Source: Fratercula arctica (lineage: Eukaryota > Chordata > Aves > Charadriiformes > Alcidae). From it: DNA of 64,000 nucleotides. Position numbers and translations under genes: made by a program. Shown here in pieces: positions 1-13,700 of the stretch (position 1 is its first letter; every line of letters starts with the position of its first letter). The stretch spans positions 11,832,927 through 11,896,926 of the forward strand of contig CANTUZ010000004.1 in the NCBI GenBank assembly GCA_947846985.1, read 5' to 3'. Under the pieces are notes generated by a model, which searched no databases, was not told where the DNA came from, and saw only the letters and a program-made list of their open reading frames with translations.

Positions 1-3000
1 TGGTTTCAGGATTTGTTATAAAATAGCAGGGTAGTAGGGCTGGATCCTTAGTATTACAGCTCTAGGACTTATGGCTAGATAGAACCATAATTAGGATGCC
101 TTAAGCAAAGGAGAAATTGACAGCCATAGCACACCTCGTCAGAGAACAGGTTTCCACTCACTCACAGTTATTCTGAACTGCTGTCTTATTCTGCTCCTCA
201 ACCCCTTTTTCACCGCTGGAAGATTTCCTCATTTGTTGCTTTGCACAGAGACAAGGACTGGCATGTCTTTTTCCATCATCTGTCTGGCTCTGTCCTCTCG
301 CTGTCCACTTATGGAAAGAGGTGAAATAAGCCCATGCGCTGCTTTTCCTTTTCCGTGCACTCTGAACCAGTCTGAGCTTGCAAATAAGACGATCTTCAAT
401 TGTTTGAGGAATGGTATTACTGAGCTCAGTGACTTGCTAATGCTAGTCTTCAGTATTTTCAGTTTCTGCAGGCCACATTAGAAAACCTGTCTGATTATAT
501 GAATGCTTATATCCTACTATCAGTCAGGATTTTTGCCTTAAATATTTGTTAGCTGAATGAGAATGTTACTTGCCTCCTCTACTGCATAATATAATTTTCA
601 TTATTTACTATGATACTAACTTTCTAGTTGTCCTAAGGAATTGCACTTAAGAAAAATAAACATTGCAGTTATTAAACTATGGGGTTTACATCATAATAAT
701 TCAGCAAAAAAGAACCGAATTCAACTAACAGTGTGGTTGTGCCGCAAGGGAAAAACAATCTGTAGCAAGACATCAAATTGGTTTCAGGAAAACAGCTGAA
801 GAGCCATGCCAAAGAATGCTGCTGCTGCATTGTGTTTGCATTTCTGTGATGGGATTTACATAACTCAACATGACATTATATTGGCTAAGACACAAATCTA
901 GTCTTTAATCCAACAAGACGCACAGAGCTTGCTGTGTTGTGTCACCAAGATCCCCTCTGCCAGGCTTCTGTATCTTGCCCAGCCAAATACAATCTTTATG
1001 CATATTTATCCATTTAATACTTGCTGCATGTTACCCACTGCCTGCATGCCCAAAAAGTAACAGTATACAGATATAAAATGCTCTCCTTGCAGACAAGTTA
1101 TTTGCCGTTGATACATAAGCGCCGAAATGGCAATTGCAATTCTGTTTACACAGTGAGTGAAAATAAGTCTTTCCTTTATTGGATCATCATTGCCCCTTTA
1201 ATCTTTCTGCTTTCTTTCATTCCCCTCATATTTACTGCCACTTAATGAGTTTTTAGCAAGAACACTGTTAGAATCACAATCTGTGCATTAAGCTTACCAC
1301 CAAAGATGTACTTTTGCAAAACACTAATGAAGAACGCAATTGCAAATCTGCGCTGCAGACAGAGTTCCGGTTCTGTAGGCTGTGTAATAATTTTGAAAAA
1401 AATACTTACTTGATACTGACTTAGACTGCTCAGGTTTTGCCTAAAACTTCACTTCACAATTACTGTTGCAGTCCTTCGTTGATTCTTTGCCAAAAAAACC
1501 CTGCAGTCTCCCTGAGGAATGGTAGATACACAAATTTGTTTCTAAGCTTTATGAGTGCTATGAATAGCAATATCAATAATACCATTAGGCTGGTCAGTGT
1601 CAGCTTACAGCCAACAGAGGAGCAAAATACAATTTTACTAGTCTAGTGTTTAATCCTAAAGCCATGTTTGCATTCAAGTTTTGCCTTTTATAGACACAAT
1701 TATCACGTAAAATGACAGCGTTATACAGATGACTATGACTCTGAATACAAGAAATGCTTATGAACTGTCCACAAAGAAGACAAACTACCTTGACTTAAAA
1801 TGTTTAAAGGTTCAGTTCTCCTATTGCAAGTTCCTTAAAAACTATCCCTCATTTTGTCTGATAATGTCACCTCTCACCTCTCCATTCCATGCATATATTT
1901 TTGTGAATGTTGTTGGCTGTTTCGTTCTTTATAAGACTATTCTTTGTATTATAAAAACTGACTTTCTTTCCATGCTAAGTCACTTTACTCATAAATTTGA
2001 ATGTGTTTGCTATTTTCAGTCCCACAAAATTACCTGAACTTCCTCTTCGATCCGTCAAATCCTATCATGCCTATACAGACCATCTTCAATCTCTGTTTCA
2101 CATTTACAGTCCATGATCCTGCTCATTCTGAGACAGTTCCTTTGTTTTGCTTTCCTTAAAAACCCATCTTCAATATCTTAGGGCAAATTTCACAGTCAGA
2201 AAATCCTTTCCCACTTCATACATTCATATCTTTCTCTTTAAAGTGGATGCTCTTTCAGCTGCTATCCGCAATTCTCAGAGCTTATCTGAATTGAAAACTG
2301 CAGAGAATACGGTGCTTGAGACTTAGTCCACTTCCTGAGGAGATCTTTCCTGCCTGAGAAATTCTCTCAAGAGAGTCTTGGTTGGCAATGCCATTTGGGC
2401 AGCTAGATCAGAGTGATCTAGTGATCTTAGATCAGAGCGGAAAATAAAAAACTGCATTGAGGAAAAAAAACCCAAAACCCATGAGTAAAAAATTTACACG
2501 AGTAAAATCCATTCTTACAACTAGCTTGCTTGCATTTTTGAAAATTTTCTGCATAGAGTTCTCCGTTTAGTCTATTTTGAGACAACAGCTGGCTGTTGAC
2601 TAAGCATAATTAGATTCAGGCAAAAATAACCTGCAAGAAATACATCATTTTACTTGCATTTATGGGTTCAGTTCAACTCAGTTGTGGAAAACCCTTAAAA
2701 GCTTCCCTCTGCTATCAGGAAAAGGTTGAGGTCAGTTGGAGCACTCCAGATAACACTGCCTGGGTTTAAATCTCTCTGGTTAACAGGTTCATTCTCAGTA
2801 CAGATTTGTCAATTAGGGATTCACTTTCCCATATGGTCTCTCAGACTTAAGTCTGTTGGGCACGGTACAGAATTCCATTGCTCTCATGCTTTTCTCATAT
2901 TTGGAACCCGCCTGACTGTTGCCTTTAGACATGTATTTTCTGTAGGAATAGAAATAGAGGTATATATTATTATTAGATTTTATTTCTGTACTCAAATGCT

Positions 3001-6000
3001 TGTTAGAAAAGGCAAATTTAATTAATAGGGTGGTTGAAAATTTAGGAACATCCAAGAATCTCTATGAAGCAAAAATTCAACACCCAATCTGGAACTTTCT
3101 GAAGGAAAATAGGATTATGTTGTTTCAAACTGAATGAAATGCACTACAAAGCCACAATAAAGAAAATAAAAAACCCCAAACTCATAAGCTCTTACTAACA
3201 TCTGTCACCACACAGTATCCCAGTAACTATACCTTCATAGTAGTTTAGTACATCTTCACTCTAAATCGCCATCTGTTCTGATCTATAAAACTGCATTTGT
3301 AGTACAGGGGGAAAGTCAGAAAATTAATTTGTATATATGAGTTGCGATAATAAAAATGCATATTTAAAGTATTGAATTAGTTTATAAGCAAAATAATCCT
3401 ATTAGCTGAAAAGATTCTAAAATGACGTTTGATCATTGCAGTAACTCCTGGCGCAGGAGTTTCTCAGCAGTGAGCAGTGAGCAGCTGACAGCTCACAGAC
3501 ACGTCCATAAAGTGGAAGTCTAGACTTCCCTCAGACATTCACAAATGCAAATGTATTTATATTTCAGTACATCCTGTTTCCAAATGCATTGTTAGAAAGT
3601 CCATTTTTCCCCATAGACGAACCCATAGGCAAAGTTACTTTCTTAAAGCATAGCATTCAAAACATAACTTCAGTCTGCAACCAGTCGTACCTAATACCTC
3701 TCCTTACCTCTACGCTTCCTGTGAAACGACTGATGAGAACAAACCAAACTTAAGAATATAAAAGGAAGTTTATCAGCAAGACATTTCTTGCTCTTTGCTG
3801 CCTGCGATTATCATCTTGGTCATGCCACACTCAGAAGTGAAGTTTGTGTTTTTAGAGTTTGGATTAAGAACTATTTAATTAGGATGAAACTCTGCAATAA
3901 TATAGGGAGGCTGCAAGAGTTCAATATTTTCTTCTGTTTCAGTCAATGGAATTGCGCTACGTCCTAAGTGCTGCTTTGATTGATGGGCTTGAAAAAAAAA
4001 ATTAAATTATTAAGGTTTATACACTTGTGCACTAAAAAGATAAGGAAGCAAAGGGGAACTATTAACATTTGGAATTAATTTGGAATTAGAGTTGTCACAA
4101 GGAGTGTGCTGTTAAAAATGAAAACTTTGGTTGATGGAAACATTTTTCTGTCTGGGAAAAGAGTATTTCAGCTTTTGGACTGGTTAGACTACTTCCAGAA
4201 CAAAAAAAAACCACACCAAATGTTCAGCAAGCAAAGCTTTCAACAAGGATATGGCTGAAACAAAGAACATGGAAAGCGTGCCACCTAAGAGTTAATATCT
4301 ACCACTATTACTCACCCTGAACAATAATACTGGGGTTTTAGCTAAAATTTCTTACACATAAGGAGTGTTTGGGCCACACTACATTCGTAGCAATCTGGCA
4401 AAACTGAATAAACTCTGAGGTGTTTCTTAGCACTTTACAGTAACATTCCCTGCACTATCAAAAGCTTCATTTACTTCCAAGACTACTTTTGTTGTGCCTG
4501 CAAGTGACCCTTTATAGAACAGGGAACAACCTATGTACGTATGACTCTGTCCTGGGCACAGCCTTGTACTACGTGGATTATTATACGTCAGTGGGCACTT
4601 TTTTCAACAGCAACATTTAGTTGGAAAAAGATTTTTCTGGACTTTTCTGAGACGTTTGAGTTTTGCCAGAAAATTTTCATTACAGGAGCTTTCTTAGTCC
4701 TTGGTAGAATTCTGAATCAAAACTAGAGAACAACGGAGCAACAATAATTAGCTTGATTACCAGAATATTTCCCTTGTATGAGAACCTCACATTAAATATT
4801 TGCAAGCCAAGGATAAAGTCTCGGGCTTGATATACTCTTACAGTCAACGCTATGATACCAGTGGTTTTACTGTTTGGGAATTTCCCACTTCTGTCACTTT
4901 CCCAGAAGACAGAAAAATATTTGCCTTTCAAGTATTGAGTGGAATACATATGTATATACATGTAGATTTGCACATAAATTTATACACTTATATTTATGAA
5001 TCTAGTAAAAAGGTCATTATGGGAAAAACATTTCTCCCATCAATCTTTTTATAAAAAAACCTCCAAAGCTAAGGAGAAGCATGACCAGAGCTGATTATGA
5101 AAATCAATATAAAACGCTTGCAAGGCTTGTTCGAATTATAGGTACTAGGGATTGACAAAGAACTTGATATAAGTATCTTTAACCAGAAAACGCCCAACAA
5201 TAACCGCAAGAAATAAAGATGCTTTGAGTCTTTTCATACGTGAGATCCAATACTGGAGTAGCATTTCTATGGTTAATAGGCACAAAACCCCAAACTTGTG
5301 AGCAGCTGCTGGAGAAAATAGCTTATTGATGTTATGCTGGGAAAGAACATGAGTCTTGCAATCTGTGCAGCGACCAAATGCAATAAGACCTGTACATTTG
5401 ATTTCAGATGAAATATTCATTTAAAATGTGTACAATTGTAGTACAGCCTTTATTCAATATTTCTTTCATTGCTCTAACTTTGTAGAAAGAACTTCTGAGC
5501 AGTGGGTAAGTTTCCAAAATAAAATAAACGATAGAGTAAGAGAGACAATTTATAATGCGTAATAGATGGAAGAACAGGTGCATCAGAAAGTTTTATATTT
5601 TGGACAGATTGTAAAACTGAGATATTTGGATGTGACTGAGTTATAAAGTGTAAGCAGAGGTAATGCAAGGAAATAGAAGTAAAGCAAACTTCTATATTTG
5701 ATAAGTATTAGTGTTCTGACTTGAAATACTAGATGCTATTTAAAAACATTTGGGTGGGAGAGTGGGCATGTCTGAAAATAAATATAGGGAAACTTCCCTC
5801 ATTTAGTATTTTTACTCTTGCTTCTGTGCTTTATTTTCTTAATATTACTGAAGTTATATTACCCTATATTATGAACGCTTATACCTCTAAATGCACTTAT
5901 ACCAAGTCAACAAATCTTCCTTAGACTTAAGTTAAAGTACCTGAATGAAAAAGATGTTATCTCATTTATTCCAGACAAAATCTAAGCTCTGGCAACAACT

Positions 6001-9000
6001 TAGTAATTGATACACAGTTGTTGCAAATTGCTAACACTTGATGTCAGGCCAGATATCCTTCAGGTTTTCATCTTCTGGAACTCTCCCATTTCTCTTTTAC
6101 CTCTTCAAAAACCCCTAACACATCCGTCTTCTTTCTAGGGCCTGATTTTTGATTCTCAGCAGGTTCACTGTCTTAGGTAGGTAACTCGGGGGGTTCATAG
6201 CAGTGCAGGAGTGGCCACCACAAAGTCAGGATTGTCAGCTCAATGGGCAGGAAGCTTGGAGCCAGATATTCAGCTGTAGCAGAGTAATCTGCACATCCAT
6301 TTGCATTAAGACATCTTTAAACTTCCCCTGCTTCTAGGAGAGTTTTTGTAAAGCCTAGACAGACTGTTACAGCAGTTGGGAACTGCCAGAGCACTCCCTA
6401 CACGTTTCTTGCTCAGGGTACGAGTGTATGGACTGGACTACGCTCCTGTGGACTGGTTATGGTCCCTTCTACTGCTACAAGATTGATACCACAATCACTT
6501 TCTACTTTTAAAAAGGCTTTGTGCTAGGGAAAAGAAGAAAAAGGTACCTTAAGCAATGTTTTTAATTGGCTTAATCCTATGAAGAGATTGAAATTGCTAA
6601 CCACCTTTCATCCTTAGTGGCCTAGTAAAAATAGAAAATACTAAGAAATTTACAGTAGCTGTTCAGCATTTGGAAGCATCTCTAAAAATTGTCATGCCTA
6701 AAACAACGTGTTCAAAGCAGGCAAGGATGCTGGAGAACTTTATTACAAAAACTGATATCACTATCTCCTCAAACAGTTTCCTTCTGCTCAAAACCCATGG
6801 TATTTCAGTATGCATGCTGCTCTGCTCATGCTTTCCTCGCTCACATCCCTCACCTCAGCAGCTTAATGAGTTTTGGTTACCCACCAGTGCTGTTGCTTCT
6901 CTCTGCATTGACTGCTTAAATTCTTGTCAATATTGTGCAAAAAGATTGTCCTACATCTATAGGTTGTATGTGTTTACACATATAGCAGACATTTTCTTTT
7001 TCTTGACGTTTCAAGTCAAATTAACTCAAAGGCTTGCTAAAACCTTAAAAGCCTAGGTATCCTAAGTCATAGTTTCAAATTTTAAATCCCATGCTTTCAT
7101 CGCCACAGTTTGTGGTTTCCCTGCTACGTGCTAGGTATCTAATCACAGAGCTGTGTAATGTTACTATTGGGATATCCCTGCAGCAACTGACACATTTACT
7201 AATTAGAACAGTGGGGCAAATTTACTTAACTCATTCTTTAATCAAGAGAAATACTCCTGATAATGTGAATTTTGCAGCAGCAAAGACTGGCTAGGGACTT
7301 GAGGATTTGGCCTGAAATAAATACAAAACCAAACAAATAAAAACAAGGGGGAGAAATATTTTTTTCCTTCCTACTGGTGAGAATGAAATCTGGCTTACAA
7401 TGCACAACCTTCCACCCAACCCCTATCCAGGAACAATGTCCTGGCTATTTATTTAACTGCACACAAATGTGCATTGTACCATAAGATTTTTTGAATATGG
7501 TTTATTTTTAAGTCTATTTCCATTCATTTTATTCACGATTAACATGACTCTGAATGCTGTGAGCTTTAGCCTATTTTAAAGTTTCCTCATCTTCTATCAC
7601 ATGGACTTAATTTTTTGGAAGAGATTTAAATTTTTTGATGTTTTAAAAGCATGGCAATTCTAGTGATGTACTAAGTATGCAAGGTCAACACTTAAATACT
7701 AATACCTGACAAAAATAAAAGTCAAATATTTCTTAGCTGGTTTAAGCATAACTAAAGGATGAAGTTCTTTGAATTAAGTAGTGGCTCGAACTCATTTTCT
7801 AGGTTACGCAGATTACTGTAGAGAGCCCTCTAATACAACTTCAGTGTTAAATTTGAAGAAAAAAATGCTAGTATATTCAGTCTTAACAGACTGAAAAATT
7901 GAGTTACCTTTTAAAAAAATCTTGGTTTAAAGGAATTCCTTAATTTAATATATTTTTACTCCATGAAGATGTATCATAAAACTAAATTACTAAAATTTAT
8001 CTTGTAAAAGAATGTATTATTATAAGTCATTGAAGAGGGAGGAACAAATGGAATAAGTTCTATAGAGTATATACATTTATTTACATGTAAGCTTTAAGTT
8101 TGTATGTTTTGCAAGAATTATTAGGCATTGCTCACCATTTTGAATTCCTAAATTAGAAAGCCTGCAAACAAGTTACCACAGAATAAATTAAAATAGAACT
8201 TGCAAACTTCACCTATACTAGTGAATTAAATGGTGCCCAGCAAACTCTCTTAACCACTGGAACGTAACCGTCCAAATTAATAAACTTTAAGAGCTTTTTT
8301 AGTACTCTTAGGGGCCAATTAGTGGTCTCCCAAACAATTCACAGATACGATGTGTTAGCCAAAACGTTCCAGGGACCATACTTAATAGGAAGTTTGAATG
8401 TAGCCACTCTGCCCTGGTGGCTAAGACACTTCACGAAACTCCAATAAATGAGAGATTGTCCATGTCAGGTGGCCTCAGTTCCCAAGAGCTCTTCAAGACA
8501 TGTCTAATATACTAGTATAAACATACCTGTATACTAAGCTAAGAAAAAGGGAATCAGTTTTTAAATAATTGTGTACATTCTAAATAGAGAATATTTTAAA
8601 GGGATCAAAACCTGTACGCCTCAAAGTGGTGCATTACCAAGTAGGGTATTTGTCCTTTAAACCATTACTATACTGTATGCTACATAGAGTGTTTAAATGT
8701 AATGCTTGCTATTTCAGTGGAACCTGGCCTGGAATATTGAGTCCTTCACTCCTAATCTCGCTTTTATGTTAATTATAAAGGAAGCATTTATCACTTCTTC
8801 ATTTAAAGAAATCCTACAAAATCAAGGAACGACGTTAATCTTTTGATTTTCAATATGATTCAGTTCATTGGTATAGCAAAATGGGAGAAGAGATGCTCAC
8901 AATTTATGTTTCAGATTATTATTTTTACGTTTAATTCCAATACAACACTGCTCTGTGATCACTACTTTAGTGGATTTTAATTAGAGTTGGACAAATTACT

Positions 9001-9401
9001 ACTTACAAACACAGTCTGATGAATTTGGTCCAACTTTCTGCCCAAGACCAGATGCGAACAGATTTTGAATTTTATTAATATTTGCTTATATCATGTAGGC
9101 AAACAAATTTCAGCCAGTGAGTTCTTGATGAATTGCTCCCTTTCCTATTCGCTCTTTATTATTGCTGTGTGCTGTGAGATTGAATATCTAAATTAAAATA
9201 TTTCTGAAGCAGAGCAAGAAGCAGAGCAATTATTTTTTTGTTTTTAGAGAAAGATTAAAAAAATAATTAACATTGATCAGTCATTCACATACTGATACTC
9301 TTTTCCCAATGTAAAATGGATTATTGGTAATTGTCTGTTACATTCCACAGAAACATTTGCACAAAAGAATTTGCATTATTATTATATGCATTATACCCTC
9401 A
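1..9401. other. Unique AT-rich non-coding DNA
   Basis: Apart from the small repeat at 2403-2438, I see no gene here. Open frames are short (128 codons at most, 6670-7056), occur on both strands and overlap each other in different frames. Their translations lack domains, and no frame has a plausible chain of exons. A-rich tracts with CCC or CCCC occur at 2461-2480 and 3168-3180. The phrase 'agggcctgatttttgattct' near 6137 faintly recalls an old sauropsid repeat but is too short to call. There is no rRNA, tRNA or CpG island. Confidence 0.7.
2403..2438. repeat. Short inverted repeat with nested direct repeat
   Basis: CTAGATCA (2403-2410) and TGATCTAG (2414-2421) form an 8-bp inverted repeat around GAG. 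TAGATCAGAG occurs at 2404-2413 and again at 2429-2438. This is a compact cluster of GATC-centred motifs with no associated gene. It probably arose by a small local duplication. Confidence 0.8.
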
Positions 9402-9452
9402 ACAATAGTTGCTCAAATGACCATGAATATTGGTCATTTGAGCAACTATTGT
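9402..9452. repeat. Perfect 22-bp inverted repeat (hairpin, 7-nt loop)
   Basis: The left arm (9402-9423, starting ACAATAGTTGCTC) is the exact reverse complement of the right arm (9431-9452, ending GAGCAACTATTGT). The 7-nt spacer is TGAATAT. Pairing stops at both ends, where A faces A. Transcribed from either strand, it would fold into a fully paired 22-bp stem. The surrounding DNA is ordinary AT-rich sequence, with a T15 run about 60 bp downstream (9511-9525). A perfect palindrome of this length is unlikely by chance in 64 kb. It may come from template switching during replication, a small palindromic transposon relic, or a small-RNA hairpin. The canonical pre-miRNA lower stem is absent, so I do not call it a microRNA. 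Confidence 0.95.
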
Positions 9453-9510
9453 AAATATTTCTTAGCTATTCTTGTGGAATATGATTATCAGATTTATATG
9501 ATTCTGTAGA

Positions 9511-9525
9511 TTTTTTTTTTTTTTT
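9511..9525 (+). repeat. (T)15 homopolymer
   Basis: Fifteen T lie 58 bp after the perfect hairpin at 9402-9452. If the hairpin were transcribed by RNA polymerase III from the + strand, this run would stop it, but no A/B box promoter is visible upstream. Confidence 0.9.
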
Positions 9526-10713
9526 AATACTTAGAATGTTGAAAAGTCATCCTTTACCTTTAGTGGATAACATCCCTTCAGTGTTTTATCTTTCTATAAA
9601 CCCTGAGTCTCAAAATGGTTTGATGTGGTGGCATGGTATCTTAAACTGTTACATCTGGCTGATATGTTCTTTGTTTTCTGCGTGACTGTGTCTGTTTGGT
9701 TTTGTTTGTTTGTTGGGGTTTTTTTCTTTCATAATTTTTTCCTGTCCTAGATTTGTAACAACTCCACAGTGTGGGCTCTGCCACAGCTCATTTGTCCACA
9801 AAGCACCATAGCCTCTCTCTAATTGAAAATCATCATCTTTTTCCTCACATGTAATGAACTCACCAAACAGTGTCTATCCAAACAGAATTACATGTATGTT
9901 TTCAATTCACTGGTCTTGCAATCATGTTTTTCTTAAAGGTGGTGTTTCCTAAACTTCATTTTTCTCTTCTAAACACGAAGTCCAAGCTTCTTGCCTCACA
10001 ATTACTTTTCCACTGCAAATATTCTGAGCTCTCTGTTCCTGAAATATAGTTCAGTTAGATTTCTATTTTTGCAATATTATTACATATTATCATATTATCT
10101 GTAGGTTAGATTTAATAAAAATAGGGAATACAATATCTTCAGGAGAGATGCTGTCACTGGGAATTTCCAACAGGTTGAGATATCTCCCTGCAACCTTGAG
10201 TGAGACACAGATATTGCTCTCCTTGCTATGTACAATCTCCACTTTAAAGCAGATGAAAATATTTGTACTTAAAGTACCACCCAGGCAGATGTTTCTATAG
10301 ACCCTGCATTTCGTACTAAGGGAAAGGCTGAAATAGATACTTCAATTCAATGTTCCTGATTCCAAGCAAGGGATTAAGAACTGCAATGCCCTAATTTTAG
10401 GTGTCTTCACAATCTATTGATTTAGTCCTATGTCTTTTTTTAGTTCCTCTATGCCAAGCAAAATATTGCAACTCAGGATAACAGGAACATAGAAGAAGAG
10501 GCGTTTAAAACAGAGGCAACAGTAATTACCATGACATTTAGAAGTATTTCTGGACAGAACACGTTAAATGTGAAGACTTCAAGAATCACACTGCTTTTTC
10601 TGACAAGCTTCGAAAATCATTGGAAGCAGACCTCTGCTCCAGAAAAAAAATCACAAGATTAGGAGTCCTCTACTTTCTGAATCCCTGTCTGAAAAAGCAC
10701 TTTTCTAACTTTG

Positions 10714-10727
10714 ATTACCATGGCAAC
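10714..10727 (+). promoter_or_regulatory. RFX X-box-like motif
   Basis: ATTACCATGGCAAC matches the palindromic X-box pattern GTTRCCATGGYAAC at every position except the first. RFX factors use this motif at promoters of ciliary and some immune genes. A strong splice-donor-like sequence (TCAG/GTAAGTAAGG) begins 73 bp downstream, at 10800/10801, which gives a promoter-plus-first-exon layout. No CpG-rich promoter, TATA box or continuing exon can be shown, so this is a motif match only. Confidence 0.35.
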
Positions 10728-13700
10728 TCCTATTAGATACTTTATTAGCTAAGTTGCAGCCAGGGAACAGATTACCCTATTTCGTATAATCATGTCTCAG
10801 GTAAGTAAGGTTGAATAATCAATGCAGTGCAATTTTTAACCAATTTATTTAAAAGGTTTCACGGCATATTTTTGCCTGAAAAGTATAAATGAACTTTTCA
10901 GTAAAATTAAGGGCAACAAAAAGTCGCCACACTATTTTTCGAAGTATTAACATATGCAAATTAACGTTTTAAGTAAAGGTCCTAAATGAATGAAAAAAAA
11001 AAAGAAAAGAAAATATTATAACCCTCCTCATTTGACAAGTTACTGTAATTTTTCATTGCCAAAGGAAATTGCATTCACAAAACCAATAAAATAAACTTCT
11101 ACAAAGCAGGAGAGCTTAGCTAGGCTACAAATGCAGCTTTCACCTGCTTTGACCATTATCACTTTGATCTTGTGAAGTCTTTGAATTTCCTCCTCCAAAT
11201 TACTTAATCACCAAGAATCTTGCATATTACAGCTTTTCAGTTTTCACAGTGAAACCGAAGGACTGAACAGCATAATTATAGTCAGAGTAAGAACACATTA
11301 AAATTAAAGAAAGAAATACTGTATTTAGATGTCATTTGATGGGAAAGAGTATCCATTAAAATCCCATTCCTCCTTGAAGCTTGATTACTGGATGTCCCAT
11401 AGATCAGGGGAAAAACTTCAGTGATGTGTTTCTGAAAGTACGTTAGTCTGAGAAGCAGAAAGAAATAATTATACAGTATTTAGAATGTTTCTCATTTTGA
11501 TCCTACCACTGCCACACACATTTAAAACTTCCCAAGTAAGTGCCTGTGATAGTATTTAGATTTAAATTTTTATTCAGCAAATACCTAACAAAGTACTTTC
11601 TTATTTTACTTTAAAGATGGAAGAGATATTTAAGGGCTCATTTTAATTACTTGAAAAAGCAATATATCGATCTGGTTTCAGAGACTATCCTCTTTCCCAA
11701 GTCCACCTCGAATTTTAAAGTACAAGTAATTTTAAGTATGATACAAAGAAAATTAATGTGTGTATCAACTGAAGTCATATTGCACCCAAAATTCCTGCTT
11801 TGAATTGAAAGTACACTCAAAAAGATATAAAATAAATACAGAAAAGAAACTACCGAGAGGAATCATGATTCTTCAGATGGGGCTTACATGTATTTAAATG
11901 ATTTCTCTGAGAAGCATTGAAAACCATTCTAAATGTTATTCATATTATCTGCACAGTCTATGTGGGGAATAGAGGGGAAAATAGTGAGAGACCACATAAC
12001 AAAAGGTGAGGGTAAAATCATTTGCCTATACTAAATCTCTAGGTTCTGTCCAACACCAAGTATCTCTCCTTGGCTGTTTGTTGTTTGGGGTTTTTTTTTA
12101 AGTATTTGTATCAAAATTTATATATAGGGAAAAAGCGCCTATAGAAATAACATGGAGAAAGAGTAAGAGGCAGTGCTAAAGTATATGACCTGTATTTGAT
12201 GAAGAACAGAGACCCAGACTAATGTGATTAATCTCACTAGGAACAGACAACCCTGAACTGCTCCAAACCCCAATTTATTAGTTTAGGGAACATAAGGACT
12301 CCCTCTTCCAACAGGCACCATTAACAAGCCTACACTTTCTGAGCTAGGTGAATTTTCACACACTGTTGCAAGCAGTTGCGGAGAAAAGTGCAGAGTGCCA
12401 ATACTTCGTGGACATTTCAAAGAGAGCAAAACTGCCATCAGAACAGACCTGATTTTCTTTTCTTTTCTGTTCTTCAAACATGCACGGTATAACAGTCAGA
12501 ATTTAGGAAGTGCTGTATGAAGGTACCCTAATTCTTCTCCATTATGTATTTTAGAACTTTACTTTTAATTAAGCTGGTTCTTAATAATTTCTAAAATGCG
12601 AACCTCTAATCTGATTGTATCACATCACTTACAAACTTTGCCGGACACACAGCTGGAGATTATCCAGAAGTCTCTATAACTTTTCCTCTGGAGCAGGAAA
12701 CAGTGATCACTTCAGGTCCCCTGTAATAGACTCCATACAGTTCCTACAGTCTCAAGGCACCACTTTTGACAGACTTGTTCGTGGTCAAACTAACTGCTTT
12801 AAAACCATGCTACACAGAAAAGTAGAATAAATGCTTCCAGAGAAAAGTGATGAGATGGAGAGTACTGAGTTAACTCAGAAGGAATCAAGAATGCAAAGGA
12901 AGGAAGCAGCAGACATTTTTGCTAACTGAGCAGTCATATGAATTTAAAAACAGAAAATGGGACCTATATGTAACTTTTTAGCTCAAAATTTTATTGGCTA
13001 ACGGTTTCTCTTTCCATTCATTTTCGTCGTGCTTTTTATTATTTTCATAGGTGTAGTGATAAAAATAGGTGCTCTCAATTTTGACCAGTTATTATGCTTT
13101 AAAATTAAAAGCAGATCTCGATCTTGTAACATGTAATTTCTGATCCCCTTAGAGCACGCTGTATACTCATTTTTACCAAAAGAATGTTTGAAAATAAGTC
13201 CCTTAAAATCATGTGCTTCCCTTAATCAAAAAAGAGAAAACCCCAACGTCTTTCTCAGTGTTTTATGAGATAAGTCTGAATTATTAATGGGTCTGAGTTC
13301 TCTTGGAAAAGTAAAAGTAAATAATAACATGTTTTCAGTCAAGTAGTGTGGATCAACTAACAGGGAAGTATCGTGTAGAAGGTAGAATAACAATATTGCA
13401 AGAATTTCATTTGACTGTTATCTCATATTTCTTTCTAAAACGTTACAGAGCCAATTTATTATTTTCTGGATATTTAAACAGATTAATTAAAATAGTAATG
13501 AATGCATTAGAAGACTTTCAATGCTAACAAACACAAAGTTTTGGCAGCTTTTCATGCTAAAAATAGTATGAACTTAAATTTTTAATCACAGAATGAGCAA
13601 AGGTGCACATAAACACACAGATTATCTGAGTACAAATACATATTTAGGCTGATGGAAGTCAGAATCTCAGGTAAAAGTTACCTTTAAAATATGATCCAGA

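Noticed and set aside
6420..6480. CR1-like phrase 'ggactggactacgctcctg' with 'ggtcccttctac'
   Set aside because: It is too short and lacks the terminal 8-bp repeat, so it could be chance.
6670..7056. 128-codon + frame
   Set aside because: It overlaps another + frame (6689-6919), has a low-complexity Cys/Leu/Ser-rich translation and shows no family resemblance.
9402..9452. Calling the perfect hairpin a microRNA gene
   Set aside because: A precursor normally has a stem of about 33 bp with mismatches and flanking single-stranded segments. Pairing here ends after 22 bp, and I recognise no known mature sequence.
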